A stretch of 64,000 nt of DNA from Thermobacillus xylanilyticus (lineage in GTDB: Bacteria; Bacillota; Bacilli; Paenibacillales; Paenibacillaceae). Positions 27,800-37,202 of this stretch are shown here, piece after piece (position 1 is the first letter of the stretch; each line of letters begins with the position of its first letter). Under the pieces are notes generated by a model that searched no databases, was not told where the DNA came from, and was given only the letters and a program-made list of their open reading frames with translations. The position numbers were made by a program, and so were the translations under genes. Location of the stretch: the NCBI RefSeq assembly GCF_907165215.1, contig NZ_CAJRAY010000006.1, positions 33,016 to 97,015 on the forward strand, given 5' to 3'.

Positions 27800-28663
27800 T
27801 TAACGCTGCCTGAACATGCGTTCAAAAAATCCCCGGATGCCGCCGGACTTCTTCGCGGACGGTGTGGATATGAACGCCCTCGCGATTTCCTCGACCGCCC
27901 TGGACGCGCTGCCGCCCGGGTAGGCGATTGTGAACGGCACCTGCCGCTTGACCGCCTTCGGCACGTGCGCGTCGTCCGGGATGATGCCGAGCAAGGGCAG
28001 ATCGAGCGACAGAAACTGCTTGGCGACGAGACTGATCTTGTCGGCCGTCTGCCGGCCTTCGCGGTTGTCGGCCGCGCGGTTGACGACCAGCTTGAAATCG
28101 ACGTCGTGGTTCATGGACCGGACCATTTTGATGAGCGCATACGCATCCGTGATCGACGTCGGCTCCGGCGTCGTCACGACGACCGTCTCTTGCGCCGCCG
28201 TGATGAACCGGACGGTCTCCCTCGACAGGCCGGCCCCGGTATCAAACAGGATCAGATCGTAATGGCCGTGCAGCTTGCCGATCTGTTCGCCGAAATAGTC
28301 CAGTTCGCGGTCCGAAAGATCGAGCAGGTCATGGAATCCTGAACCGCCGGCAATGAAATGAAGGCCGAGCGGCCCTTCATGGATGATCTCCCGGATGGCT
28401 TTCTCGCGTCTGAGCAGATGCACCAGATTGTAGGGGGCCGATGTCCCCATGAGCACATCGATGTTGGCCATGCCCATGTCCGCATCGAACACGAGCACGC
28501 GTTTTCCGAGCTTCTGCAGCGACAAGGCGAAATTCAGGCTGAAATTCGACTTGCCGACTCCCCCTTTGCCGCTGGTGACCGTGATGACCCGCGTCTGAAG
28601 GGGCTCTTGTCCCGCGTTGCGGAATCGCATCAGACTGCGCAGCGCATCCGCTTGATCAGTCAT
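27800..28663 (-). CDS. flhG: Flagellar number/placement ATPase FlhG (YlxH, MinD-like)
   Basis: A MinD/ParA-type ATPase that, with FlhF, controls flagellar placement and C-ring assembly. The 287-residue protein has the deviant Walker A TSGKGGVGKSNFSLNFA, FDADMGMANID (Walker A' and switch), LILFDTGAGLS, and a C-terminal amphipathic basic end (GGIRGFFERMFRQR) suited to membrane contact. ATG at 28663 overlaps the flhF stop (ATGACTGA); a GTG codon immediately precedes it. Confidence 0.96.
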   Translation of the reverse strand: MTDQADALRSLMRFRNAGQEPLQTRVITVTSGKGGVGKSNFSLNFALSLQKLGKRVLVFDADMGMANIDVLMGTSAPYNLVHLLRREKAIREIIHEGPLGLHFIAGGSGFHDLLDLSDRELDYFGEQIGKLHGHYDLILFDTGAGLSRETVRFITAAQETVVVTTPEPTSITDAYALIKMVRSMNHDVDFKLVVNRAADNREGRQTADKISLVAKQFLSLDLPLLGIIPDDAHVPKAVKRQVPFTIAYPGGSASRAVEEIARAFISTPSAKKSGGIRGFFERMFRQR

Positions 28664-29954
28664 CACCGTGCGCCCCCAAGAGTTGCGCGACATAACGGTC
28701 GGAGCGGAAAGGCTCGATGTCGTCCGGCACGTTCTGACCGGTCGTCACGTATGCCGCTTTCAGATGGTGCTGCATGGCAAGGTTCAATACGGACCCGATC
28801 GCGTCCGTCTCATCCTGTTTCGTAAAGATGACTTTCGTCACTCCATAGGCCAGGAATCGGGAGGCAACCGCCTCCAGATCCCGCGTTTTGCCGTTCAGGC
28901 TGAGCACAAGGAACGTGTCGCAGTCTTCATCCCGCTGAATCAGACTGTTGACTTCGGACACGTACAGATCGTTGCGGAAATTCCGACCGGCCGTATCCAT
29001 GAAGATGATTTCGCGGTCTTCCAGCTGCTTGAAGGCGCGAGCCAGTTCAAGCGGCGAGAATACGACTTCCATCGGAACATTCAAAATGTTGGCGTATGTA
29101 CGGAGTTGGTCAACGGCGGCGATGCGGTACGTGTCCGATGTAATGAATCCGACTTTGCGCTTCAAGTGAAGCACTTGTTCAGCCGCCAGCTTCGCGATCG
29201 TGGTCGTTTTGCCGACACCCGTCGGTCCGACGACGTGAACGACGCGGGTGCCGTCGCGGATGCCTGCCTGCTCGCCCGGATTCACCCACTCCCGAAGCAG
29301 CTCGGCCGCGATCTCCCAGACGGCTTCCGGCCCCGTATCGGGGCTGTAGCCGGGGTGCGCCTTGATCTTGTCAATGAGCAGCTCGATCCATTCCTGTTCG
29401 ACATCCTGCTCTGCCAGCCTCTGCCGCAATTTTCCGAGTGCGGCAGGCTCCGCATCCAGTTCGCTGCTCCGTGCGAGCTTCGCCATCATCGCCTTCATCT
29501 GCCGGATTTCTTCCAGCACGGCATCCTGGTCGACGGCGATTCGGGCTGACGAACGGACCTCGGATTCGGGAGCGGCTTGACCGTTCCGGGACGCCGGTTC
29601 GGCCGGCGACACTTCTTCCGGATCGGCCGGGACGGCGGCTGCCGCGGACCGTGCAACCTGCTGCCGCTGCATGCCTGCGGCTTGCGGAAGCGGAGGCGCC
29701 GCCTCCGCAACCGCGGCGGCCGCTCCGGGCGGTTTGGCCAACACCGGAAGCGGGTTCTGCGGGACGTTCCGGACGCCCGGCGCATTCGTCTCGACGGCGG
29801 CGATCACTTCCATCTTCTTCTTGCGGAACAGGCCGAGAAACCCGCCCACGTAGATTTCCTTCGTGTTCAGAATCACCGCGTCCTTGCCCAGCTCGCTGCG
29901 GATGATCGGCAGCGCCTCCGGCACCTCGTCCACGACATAGCGTTTGACCCTCAC
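28656..29954 (-). CDS. flhF: Flagellar SRP-type GTPase FlhF
   Basis: FlhF is the SRP-GTPase family member that marks the site of flagellar assembly. The 432-residue protein has the basic N-terminal B domain (MRVKRYVVDEVPEALPII), a low-complexity Ala/Pro region (about 70-130), then the NG domain with [47 protein letters not shown] and IFTKQDETDAIGSVLNLAM. The start is GTG at 29954, overlapping the flhA stop. Confidence 0.96.
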   Translation of the reverse strand: MRVKRYVVDEVPEALPIIRSELGKDAVILNTKEIYVGGFLGLFRKKKMEVIAAVETNAPGVRNVPQNPLPVLAKPPGAAAAVAEAAPPLPQAAGMQRQQVARSAAAAVPADPEEVSPAEPASRNGQAAPESEVRSSARIAVDQDAVLEEIRQMKAMMAKLARSSELDAEPAALGKLRQRLAEQDVEQEWIELLIDKIKAHPGYSPDTGPEAVWEIAAELLREWVNPGEQAGIRDGTRVVHVVGPTGVGKTTTIAKLAAEQVLHLKRKVGFITSDTYRIAAVDQLRTYANILNVPMEVVFSPLELARAFKQLEDREIIFMDTAGRNFRNDLYVSEVNSLIQRDEDCDTFLVLSLNGKTRDLEAVASRFLAYGVTKVIFTKQDETDAIGSVLNLAMQHHLKAAYVTTGQNVPDDIEPFRSDRYVAQLLGAHGDD

Positions 29955-31984
29955 AGATTCACCACCCCGACACTTTGAACTTCAACGCTCGGTTCAAGTT
30001 CGCTGTATGACAGCACCGGCACATCCTGCATCGTGCGTTCGACGATCTGCCGCAGGTACATGCGGATCGTCGGCGACGCCAGGACGATCGGCTGCTGTCC
30101 GGATTGAATCTGGCGGGTGACTTGCTCGTTCAGCTTCTGATAAATCTGCTGCGTTGAGACGGGATCAAGCGCAAGATAGCTGCCGTGTTCCGTCTGCTGC
30201 ACCGATTCGGCAATCTTCTTCTCCAGCTGCGGACCGACCGTAATGACCTTGAGCGTCTCGCCGGGATGCGCGAACTGGTTCGTGATCTGGCGCGACAACG
30301 CCTGACGGACGTACTCGGTCAAAATATCGGGATCCTTCGTGTATGTACCGTGGTCGGCCAGCGTCTCGAAGATCGTCACCAGATCGCGGATCGACACCTT
30401 TTCTTTCAGCAGCTTGACCAGCACTTTCTGCACGTCGCCGATCGACAGCACCGACGGAATCAATTCGTCGACCAGAGCCGGGTACTGCTCTTTCAGGTTG
30501 TCGATCAGCGCCTTCGTCTCCTGGCGGCCGATCAGTTCATGCGCGTGGCGCTTGATCACTTCGGTCAGATGAGTCGCCACGACGGAAGGCGGATCGACGA
30601 CGGTATATCCGGCGAGCTCCGCCCGCTCCTTCACGGAATGTTCGATCCAGAGCGCCGGCAGCCCGAAGGCCGGTTCCTTCGTCTCGATGCCGACGACGGA
30701 TTCGTCGTCGATGCCGGGGCTCATCGCAAGATAATGGTTGAGCAGCAGCTCTCCCCGTGCCACCGTGTTGCCTTTGATCTTGATGACGTATTCGTTCGGC
30801 TTCAGCTGGATGTTGTCGCGGATCCGGATGACGGGCACGATGAGCCCGAGTTCCAGCGCGCATTGCCTGCGAATCATGATGATGCGGTCCAGCAGGTCTC
30901 CTCCCTGCTGCGTATCCGCCAGCGGAATGAGACCGTAGCCGAATTCGAACTCGATCGGATCGACCTGCAGCAGGCCGACGACGCTCTCGGGACTGCGCAC
31001 TTCCTCGATCTGCTGCTCCTCGACCATGAGCTCTTCCTCCTGCTTCTGCCGCTCCATGTTCTTGCTCATCCGGTAACCGGCGAAAGCAAGCACGGCGGCG
31101 AAAGGCAGCGTCGTGGCCCAGCCGATCGGCGTGAACAGTCCGAGCATCGCCACGGTACCGGCGACGATGTAGAGCAGCCGCGGGAACTTGAACAACTGGT
31201 TCGTCAGATCGAAGGCGAGGTTGCCTTCCGAAGCCGCCCTTGTCACCACCAGGCCGGCGGAAGTCGAAATGAGGAGCGCCGGAATCTGGCTGACGAGACC
31301 GTCGCCGATCGTCAGGACGGAATAGGTCTCCAGCGCTTCGCCGAACGACATGCCGTGCACGGCCATCCCGACGACGAATCCGCCGATCAGGTTGATGAAC
31401 AGAATGACGATGGCGGCAATGGCGTCGCCTTTGACGAATTTGCTCGCACCGTCCATCGCGCCGTAGAAGTCGGCTTCCTTCTCGATCTTCTCGCGCCGTT
31501 CGCGCGCCTGCTGCTCGTTGATGAGTCCGGAGTTCAGATCGGCGTCAATGCTCATCTGCTTGCCGGGCATCGCATCGAGGGTGAAGCGCGCCGCCACCTC
31601 GGCGACCCGTTCCGAACCTTTCGTGATGACGATGAACTGCACGACGACCAGAATGAGAAAGACGATGAAGCCGATGGCGATTTCATTGCCGGCCACGAAT
31701 CTTCCGAACGTCTCGATGACGTGTCCGCCCTCGCCTTTCGACAGAATGTTCCGGGTCGCCGAGATGTTGAGCGCGAGCCTGAACATCGTCGTGATCAGCA
31801 GGAGCGAGGGGAAAATGCTGAAATTGAGCGCATCGTTCGTGTTCATGGCGATCAGCAGAATCATGAGCGCCAGCGAGATGTTGACAACGAGCAGGAAGTC
31901 GAGAAGCCCGAGCGGGACGGGAATGACCATCATGAGCACGATGCCGATGATGCCGATCAGAATGACCAGATCTTTTGATTTCAT
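29951..31984 (-). CDS. flhA: Flagellar export gate protein FlhA
   Basis: FlhA forms the nonameric export gate of the flagellar type III system. The 677-residue protein has about eight N-terminal transmembrane helices, the conserved FHIPEP-type cytoplasmic loop region (RFTLDAMPGKQMSIDADLN, EADFYGAMDGASKFVKGDA), and the large cytosolic C-terminal domain beginning near residue 340. ATG at 31984 has GGAGGTGG eight bases upstream. The stop overlaps the flhF start. Confidence 0.98.
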   Translation of the reverse strand: MKSKDLVILIGIIGIVLMMVIPVPLGLLDFLLVVNISLALMILLIAMNTNDALNFSIFPSLLLITTMFRLALNISATRNILSKGEGGHVIETFGRFVAGNEIAIGFIVFLILVVVQFIVITKGSERVAEVAARFTLDAMPGKQMSIDADLNSGLINEQQARERREKIEKEADFYGAMDGASKFVKGDAIAAIVILFINLIGGFVVGMAVHGMSFGEALETYSVLTIGDGLVSQIPALLISTSAGLVVTRAASEGNLAFDLTNQLFKFPRLLYIVAGTVAMLGLFTPIGWATTLPFAAVLAFAGYRMSKNMERQKQEEELMVEEQQIEEVRSPESVVGLLQVDPIEFEFGYGLIPLADTQQGGDLLDRIIMIRRQCALELGLIVPVIRIRDNIQLKPNEYVIKIKGNTVARGELLLNHYLAMSPGIDDESVVGIETKEPAFGLPALWIEHSVKERAELAGYTVVDPPSVVATHLTEVIKRHAHELIGRQETKALIDNLKEQYPALVDELIPSVLSIGDVQKVLVKLLKEKVSIRDLVTIFETLADHGTYTKDPDILTEYVRQALSRQITNQFAHPGETLKVITVGPQLEKKIAESVQQTEHGSYLALDPVSTQQIYQKLNEQVTRQIQSGQQPIVLASPTIRMYLRQIVERTMQDVPVLSYSELEPSVEVQSVGVVNL

Positions 31985-32004
31985 GCGGCTTCCCACCTCC
32001 CCGG

Positions 32005-33102
32005 TCAGGATGTTTTGACGCGTCCTTTCAATCTATATATGTAAGCCAGAACTTCCGCCACAGCCTGGAACAGGTCGACCGGGATCGTCCGGCCGATCTC
32101 CGTCCGTTCGTAGAGGGCTCTGGCGAGCGGCTTGTTCTCCATGATTGTGACATCATGTTCCTTCGCAACTTCGCGGATGCGGAGGGCCAGATAGTCGACG
32201 CCTTTGGCCACGACGATCGGCGCGTCCATCTCCGCCGCGTCATATCGAAGCGCGACCGCATAGTGTGTCGGGTTGGTGATGACCACGTCCGCTTTCGGCA
32301 CTTCCTGCATCATCCGCTGGATCGCCATGCGGCGCTGCTTCTCCCGGATTCTGCCCTTGATGAGCGGGTCGCCTTCCACTTTCTTGTGCTCGTCCTTGAT
32401 GTCCTGTTTGGACATGCGGATGCTTTTCTCGTGCATGTATTTGCGGTACATGAAATCGAGCAAAGCCAGCACGACAAGCAGTACGGCGATCTGGATGCCG
32501 AGCGAAAGCGTCAGCGATGCGGCGAAAGCCAGAATCTGTTCGGGCATCGCATGGTCCAGCATCACGATCGATTCCAGTTCGCCCCAGATGGTCATATAGA
32601 CCATAAGCCCTACAATCAGCAGCTTCAGAATGCTCTTGACGAACTCGACCAGCGACCGGCTCGAGAACAACTGCTTCACGCCTTGAATCGGATCGATTTT
32701 CTTGAGCGACGGCTTGATCGTCTCGAAGGTGAACAGCCATCCGAACTGGAAATAGTGGCTGGCCAGGCCGACCACCAGGGCAATGGCGAAAATAGGAAAA
32801 AGCAGAAGCGCAACTTCGGTCATCCATTTCGACACGAGCCAACCCAGCGATTCCGCCGTAATCTCCATCGTCAGCCCGCTTTCGAACGTGTCGCCGAACA
32901 TGCGGTACAGCCGGTCTTTGTAATAACCGCCGAGCATCATGAAGCTGAGAAAGACGAACAGCAGAATGAATGCCGCCGGTATCTCCTGGCTGGACGCGAC
33001 CTGGCCTTTGCGCCGGGCTTCCTGCCTTTTGCGCGGCGTTGCCGGCTCGGTTTTCTCCTGGTTGAACAGCTGCAGGTCAAGGATGAGCCGATACCGATGC
33101 AT
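32005..33102 (-). CDS. flhB: Flagellar export switch protein FlhB
   Basis: FlhB sets the substrate specificity of the export apparatus by self-cleavage. The 365-residue protein has a basic N-terminus, four transmembrane segments (about 30-220) and the cytoplasmic domain with the autocleavage motif NPTH at residues 277-280, followed by YAVALRYDAAEMDAPIVVAK. A separate small protein at 62704-63009 matches the part of this domain that lies after the cleavage point. ATG at 33102 has GGTGG upstream. Confidence 0.97.
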   Translation of the reverse strand: MHRYRLILDLQLFNQEKTEPATPRKRQEARRKGQVASSQEIPAAFILLFVFLSFMMLGGYYKDRLYRMFGDTFESGLTMEITAESLGWLVSKWMTEVALLLFPIFAIALVVGLASHYFQFGWLFTFETIKPSLKKIDPIQGVKQLFSSRSLVEFVKSILKLLIVGLMVYMTIWGELESIVMLDHAMPEQILAFAASLTLSLGIQIAVLLVVLALLDFMYRKYMHEKSIRMSKQDIKDEHKKVEGDPLIKGRIREKQRRMAIQRMMQEVPKADVVITNPTHYAVALRYDAAEMDAPIVVAKGVDYLALRIREVAKEHDVTIMENKPLARALYERTEIGRTIPVDLFQAVAEVLAYIYRLKGRVKTS

Positions 33103-33123
33103 GCATGTCCACCTTTCCCGGAT

Positions 33124-33902
33124 TCAGCCTGTCATGACGGCCATCAGCTGCCGGAGATGATCGAACAGAACGGACATCAGATACGAGCAGAACGACGCAA
33201 ATCCTGCAAGGCAAGCCATCATGACGAGCAGACCGACCAAAATCTTGAGCGGCAGCCCGATCACGAACACGTTGAACTGCGGCGCCGTCTTGGCGAGAAA
33301 GCCGAGCCCCGTGTCGGTCAGAAACATCGCGACGATGATCGGAGCGGCCAGCTGAAACCCGAGGATGAACGTCGTCGCGACCGTCCGGGTGAGCAGTTCC
33401 GTCACGCTTCCCGACGCGAGCGCCGTGTACAGCTCTCCCGCGAGCGGCAGCCATTCGTAGCTGTCCATCAGCGCGGACAACATGTAATGGTGCCCGTTCA
33501 TGGCCAGGAACACGGCGAGCAGCAGAAAGTACTTGAAATTGCCCGTGAGCGGAGCCGAAACCCCGGTCATCGGATCGATGATGTTCGCCATCCCGAAGCC
33601 CATCTGCAGATCGACGAAAGCGCCGGAAATCTGGGCAACCGCAAAAAACAGGTAAAATATGTATCCCAGCAGCAGGCCTGCCAGCACTTCATGGATGACA
33701 TACAGCAGATAGCCCGCATCCATCGGTACCGTATATTGAAACCCGCTTGCGAGAAAGACGATCAGCGAGACGAAAAATCCGAGCCCGATCTTGAACGGCG
33801 CCGGCACCTGCCTGATGGAGAACAGAGGCGAAACGACGAAAACGAAGTAATTCGACAAAACATCAGCAAAAAAACAGAAAAACCCTGAAGAAAGCCGTCC
33901 AT
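33124..33902 (-). pseudogene. fliR: Flagellar export protein FliR with an apparent frameshift near its 5' end
   Basis: FliR is part of the FliPQR export-gate complex. From ATG 33902 the first frame reads MDGFLQGFSVFLLMFCRITS followed by F, the expected FliR start. The rest of FliR, VVSPLFSIRQVPAPFKIG onwards, lies in another frame. The break is at a run of four T on the coding strand (33839-33842): one extra T would join the frames as ITSFFVVSPLF and give about 259 residues, the usual FliR length. Downstream, all hydrophobic segments are intact. fliQ ends 12 bases before the ATG. Either a sequencing or assembly error, a real lesion, or less likely a programmed or phase-variable shift. Confidence 0.85.
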
Positions 33903-33914
33903 GATCCGCTAGCC

Positions 33915-34184
33915 CTAACCGATATATTTGTACAGGTTGTTCAACAGATTGTAGGCAAAATCGACGACCGTGTTCAGTATCCATGGGCCGAATACGAGGA
34001 GCGCCAGCAGCACCGCCGCGATTTTCGGAATGAAGGCCATCGTCTGCTCCTGGATATGCGTCGTTGCCTGAAAAATGCTGACGATCAGGCCGACGGACAG
34101 GGCGATGACAAGCAGCGGAGCGGACGCCTTGAGCACCGTATAGATGGCCTGACCCGCCAGGCCGATGATAAAGTCCTCGCTCAC
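33915..34184 (-). CDS. fliQ: Flagellar export protein FliQ
   Basis: An 89-residue FliQ with two transmembrane helices (about 13-36 and 52-75) and the family motif IVSIFQATTHIQEQTMAFIPK between them. It forms part of the helical FliPQR gate. The start is GTG at 34184, with GGAGAGG about nine bases upstream. It lies between fliP and the frameshifted fliR. Confidence 0.97.
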   Translation of the reverse strand: MSEDFIIGLAGQAIYTVLKASAPLLVIALSVGLIVSIFQATTHIQEQTMAFIPKIAAVLLALLVFGPWILNTVVDFAYNLLNNLYKYIG

Positions 34185-34210
34185 CGCTATCGTCCTCTCC
34201 TTCTATCGGC

Positions 34211-34963
34211 TTATGGATTGAAACTGAGCAGCGCCGATTTGACTACCAGGTACCAACCGTCCACCAGGACGAAGAGCAAAATTTTGAACGGCAGCGAAAT
34301 CATCATGGGCGGCAGCATCATCATCCCCATCGCCATGAGCGTGCTTGAGACAATCATGTCGATGATCAGGAACGGAATGAAGATCATGAAGCCCATCTGG
34401 AACGCCGTTTTCAGTTCGCTGATCGCGAACGCCGGCACAAGCACGGTGAGCGGGATATCCTCGACGGATGCCGGCCGTTCCATTTGCGCATAGCGCATGA
34501 ACAGCAGCAAATCTTTCTCCCGCGTATGCTTGGCCATGAATTCTTTCATCGGAACGGCTGCCGCTTCGAGCGCTTCGGTCTGCGTCATTTCGCCGCGCAG
34601 ATAAGGTTGCAGCGCGGTGCTGTTCACTTCGGACAGCGTGGGCGCCATGATGAACAAGGTCAGGAACAGCGCAAGTCCGATAATGACCTGGTTCGGCGGG
34701 CTCGTCTGCGTGCCGAGCGACATGCGGACAAATCCGAGCACGACGACGATCCGCGTGAAGCTCGTCATGAGCACCAGAATCGCCGGTGCAATGCTCAGCA
34801 CCGTGATGAGCAGCAGAAGCGACAGCGCGGAAGTATTCGGCTCTTCCGATTCTCCGCCGATCGATATGTCGATGTTCGGCAGAACGGCTGCGGATGCCTG
34901 ATCGCCGAACAAGAAGATCGATGCCATCAACAGGAATGCGGCCAGCCACAATTTGCTTCTCAT
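34211..34963 (-). CDS. fliP: Flagellar export protein FliP
   Basis: FliP is the main subunit of the export gate. The 250-residue protein starts with a cleavable-type signal (MRSKLWLAAFLLMASIFLFG, cut near ASA) and contains the signatures MTSFTRIVVVLGFVRMSLG, PPNQVIIGLALFLTLFIM and LPPMMISLPFKILLFVLVDG. ATG at 34963 overlaps the fliO stop (ATGA). Confidence 0.98.
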   Translation of the reverse strand: MRSKLWLAAFLLMASIFLFGDQASAAVLPNIDISIGGESEEPNTSALSLLLLITVLSIAPAILVLMTSFTRIVVVLGFVRMSLGTQTSPPNQVIIGLALFLTLFIMAPTLSEVNSTALQPYLRGEMTQTEALEAAAVPMKEFMAKHTREKDLLLFMRYAQMERPASVEDIPLTVLVPAFAISELKTAFQMGFMIFIPFLIIDMIVSSTLMAMGMMMLPPMMISLPFKILLFVLVDGWYLVVKSALLSFNP

Positions 34964-35589
34964 TCGTCCATCAACCGATCTTTCGACTGCGAGTCGTTCA
35001 CAAGCGACTCGAATTGTTGTTTTCTGCCGGCTTGCCGCTCCAGATTGCTGCGCAGCATGGCCTCGAACTCGGAGACGTTCCAGCTGTTGTCCGATTCCGG
35101 AGTCCGGCGGCCGCCGCGCAACCGGTTCAGCCATTCACCGATCAACGGGACGCCCATCGGCTGTGATGCCGGGTTTTCCAGGACGGCGATCAATCGACCG
35201 GCTTCCTCCGCGTCGTCAATCCGGTCAATGAGCGTCACATTCTCGCCGACACCGAGGAGATACAGCTTTCCGCCGACCTCGATGACCTGCAGCGATTTGT
35301 TCTGCCCCAGCGCGATTCCGCCCAATGAGCGAAGCGATCGGTTTTGCCCCCATGTGCGGGCCCGGGAAGACAGGAATCGCAGCGTGAACACAATGAGCAC
35401 GATGACGATGACAAGTGCGACGATCATCCACACTGCGCTGCCGATGGCGTCCATGCCGTCGGGAATGTCCGGCGGAGCGTTCTCCTCGCCCGGCAGCCCG
35501 TCTTCCAGACTTGTCCCGAACGCGGCCGCAGGATGCAGAATCGCCGCCGCTGCCGGTGACAACGCGGCGATATACGGGCGGATACGCAT
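34960..35589 (-). CDS. fliO: Flagellar biosynthesis protein FliO (FliZ)
   Basis: FliO supports assembly of the FliP ring. The 209-residue protein has an N-terminal signal-like segment (about 1-25), one transmembrane helix (about 53-75) and a cytoplasmic domain with LGGIALGQNKSLQVIEVGGK and YLLGVGENVTLID, typical of the FliO/FliZ family. ATG at 35589 is just downstream of the cheY stop, with GGGTGA upstream; the longer upstream frame would run into cheY. Confidence 0.88.
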   Translation of the reverse strand: MRIRPYIAALSPAAAAILHPAAAFGTSLEDGLPGEENAPPDIPDGMDAIGSAVWMIVALVIVIVLIVFTLRFLSSRARTWGQNRSLRSLGGIALGQNKSLQVIEVGGKLYLLGVGENVTLIDRIDDAEEAGRLIAVLENPASQPMGVPLIGEWLNRLRGGRRTPESDNSWNVSEFEAMLRSNLERQAGRKQQFESLVNDSQSKDRLMDE

Positions 35590-35593
35590 TGCT

Positions 35594-35956
35594 TCACCCA
35601 AGCGTCTTCTTGATCGCTTCGATGACACGATCCGCCTGGAACGGCTTGACGATGAAGTCTTTTGCCCCCGCTTGAATGGCATCGATGACCATCGCTTGCT
35701 GGCCCATGGCCGAACACATGATCACTTTGGCACCGGCGTCAATTTTTTTGATCTCCTTGAGCGCCGCAATGCCGTCCATCTCCGGCATCGTAATGTCCAT
35801 CGTGACCAGATCCGGCTTCAGTTCCTTGTAACGCTCAACCGCCTGCGCACCGTCCTGCGCCTCGCCGACGACTTCGTAGCCGTTCTTCGTCAGAATGTCG
35901 CGGATCATCATTCTCATGAATGCTGCGTCGTCAACAATCAGAATGCGGTTTGCCAT
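35594..35956 (-). CDS. cheY: Chemotaxis response regulator CheY
   Basis: A 120-residue single receiver domain with Asp9/Asp10, phosphoacceptor Asp54 (MDITMPEMDG), the conserved Ser/Thr position in MCSAMGQQAM and Lys in FIVKPFQADRV. Phosphorylated by CheA, it binds FliM to change flagellar rotation. It lies between fliY and fliO, as in B. subtilis. Confidence 0.97.
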   Translation of the reverse strand: MANRILIVDDAAFMRMMIRDILTKNGYEVVGEAQDGAQAVERYKELKPDLVTMDITMPEMDGIAALKEIKKIDAGAKVIMCSAMGQQAMVIDAIQAGAKDFIVKPFQADRVIEAIKKTLG

Positions 35957-35978
35957 CGTACTTTTCCTCCCGGGGTGA

Positions 35979-37202
35979 TTATTGTAATTTTTGGATCCGA
36001 TCCCATTGGCTGACGATTTCGGTTACGCGTACGCCAAAGTTTTCGTCAATGACGACAACCTCGCCTTTTGCGATCAGCTTGTTGTTGACGAGAATATCCA
36101 CCGGTTCGCCCGCCAGCTTGTCCAGCTCGATGACCGATCCTTGGGACAGTTCGAGAATTTCCTTAATTTGCTTCGACGTCCTTCCCAATTCTACCGTCAC
36201 TTTGAGCGGAATGTCGAGAAGCAGATTCAAGTTCGTATCATCAGCCTGCACGTACGACGCACCGCCGAAGTTCGGGAATTGGACCGGCTGAACGTTCACG
36301 CCGCGTGTCGGAACGGAACCGTAGGTCTGCGGTCCGGACGGCGGCGCAACCGGCGGCTGCATGTACGGCTGCTGCTGTTGCGGCGGCTGCATATACGGCT
36401 GCTGCGGAGGCTGCTCCTGCGCATAGCCTTGATGGGATGCCGCCTGCGGCTCCGCATGGGACTGTTCCTGGGAAGCCGTCGGCGCCGGTTCCGGTGCTGC
36501 TTGCGACGACTGCGCGGACGGGTCGCCGCCGATCAAGTTCCGGACGAGCTCCTTGACGAACGGAACCGGAAGCAGCTGCATGATGGTCGAGTCGATCAGA
36601 TCGCCGATCGTCAGCCGGAACGAAATCTTGACGAACACGTTGACCGGAGGCAGGCTGCTCACGCCGTCGCCTTTCATCACGTCCAGAATATTGACGGATG
36701 GCGGCGAAATGTTGACCAGACGGTTAAAGATGGTCGACATGGACGTGGCGGACGAACCCATCATCTGGTTCATCGCTTCCTGCACGGCGCTGACGTGAAT
36801 CTCGTTCAGCTCTTCCTCGTCCTTGACTTCCCCTTCGCCGCCGAGCATCAGGTCGGCGATAATTCGCGCGTCCTTCGTCTTGATCACGAGCGAATTGATG
36901 CCCTGGAATCCTTCGACGTATTGAACGTGAACGGCAACATGGGGCCTCGGAAATTCGGTTTCCAGGTCTTCGCGTCGGATAATCGACACCTTCGGCGTCG
37001 TAATGTCCACCTTCTTGCCGAGCAGCTGCGAGAGCGCCGTCGCCGCGCTGCCGAACGTAATGTTGCCGATTTCCCCGATCGCATCCTCCTCAACCGGATC
37101 GAGCGTTTCTTCCTGCGCGTCCTTCGAGGCCGGCTCCGCTTCATTTGCCTGCCGCAGCAGAGCGTCGATCTCTTCCTGCGACAAGTAATCTTTACTCGTC
37201 AT
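35979..37202 (-). CDS. fliY: Flagellar motor switch phosphatase FliY
   Basis: FliY is the Firmicute switch protein that combines a CheC-like CheY-P phosphatase with a FliN-type C-ring domain. The 407-residue protein has an N-terminal CheY-P binding peptide (LSQEEIDALLRQ), CheC active-site motifs EEDAIGEIGNITFGSAATA and EIHVSAVQEAMNQMMGSSAT, a Gln/Pro/Met-rich linker (about 235-300, QPYMQPP repeats), and a SpoA/FliN domain (LLDIPLKVTVELGRTSKQIK, KLAGEPVDILVNNKLIAKGE). ATG at 37202 overlaps the end of fliM by 11 bases. Confidence 0.97.
   Translation of the reverse strand: MTSKDYLSQEEIDALLRQANEAEPASKDAQEETLDPVEEDAIGEIGNITFGSAATALSQLLGKKVDITTPKVSIIRREDLETEFPRPHVAVHVQYVEGFQGINSLVIKTKDARIIADLMLGGEGEVKDEEELNEIHVSAVQEAMNQMMGSSATSMSTIFNRLVNISPPSVNILDVMKGDGVSSLPPVNVFVKISFRLTIGDLIDSTIMQLLPVPFVKELVRNLIGGDPSAQSSQAAPEPAPTASQEQSHAEPQAASHQGYAQEQPPQQPYMQPPQQQQPYMQPPVAPPSGPQTYGSVPTRGVNVQPVQFPNFGGASYVQADDTNLNLLLDIPLKVTVELGRTSKQIKEILELSQGSVIELDKLAGEPVDILVNNKLIAKGEVVVIDENFGVRVTEIVSQWDRIQKLQ

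Noticed and set aside
33830..33850. Programmed frameshift in fliR
   Set aside because: The TTTT run is short, and I see no typical slippery heptamer or stimulatory stem nearby. Error or mutation is the simpler reading, although it cannot be excluded.
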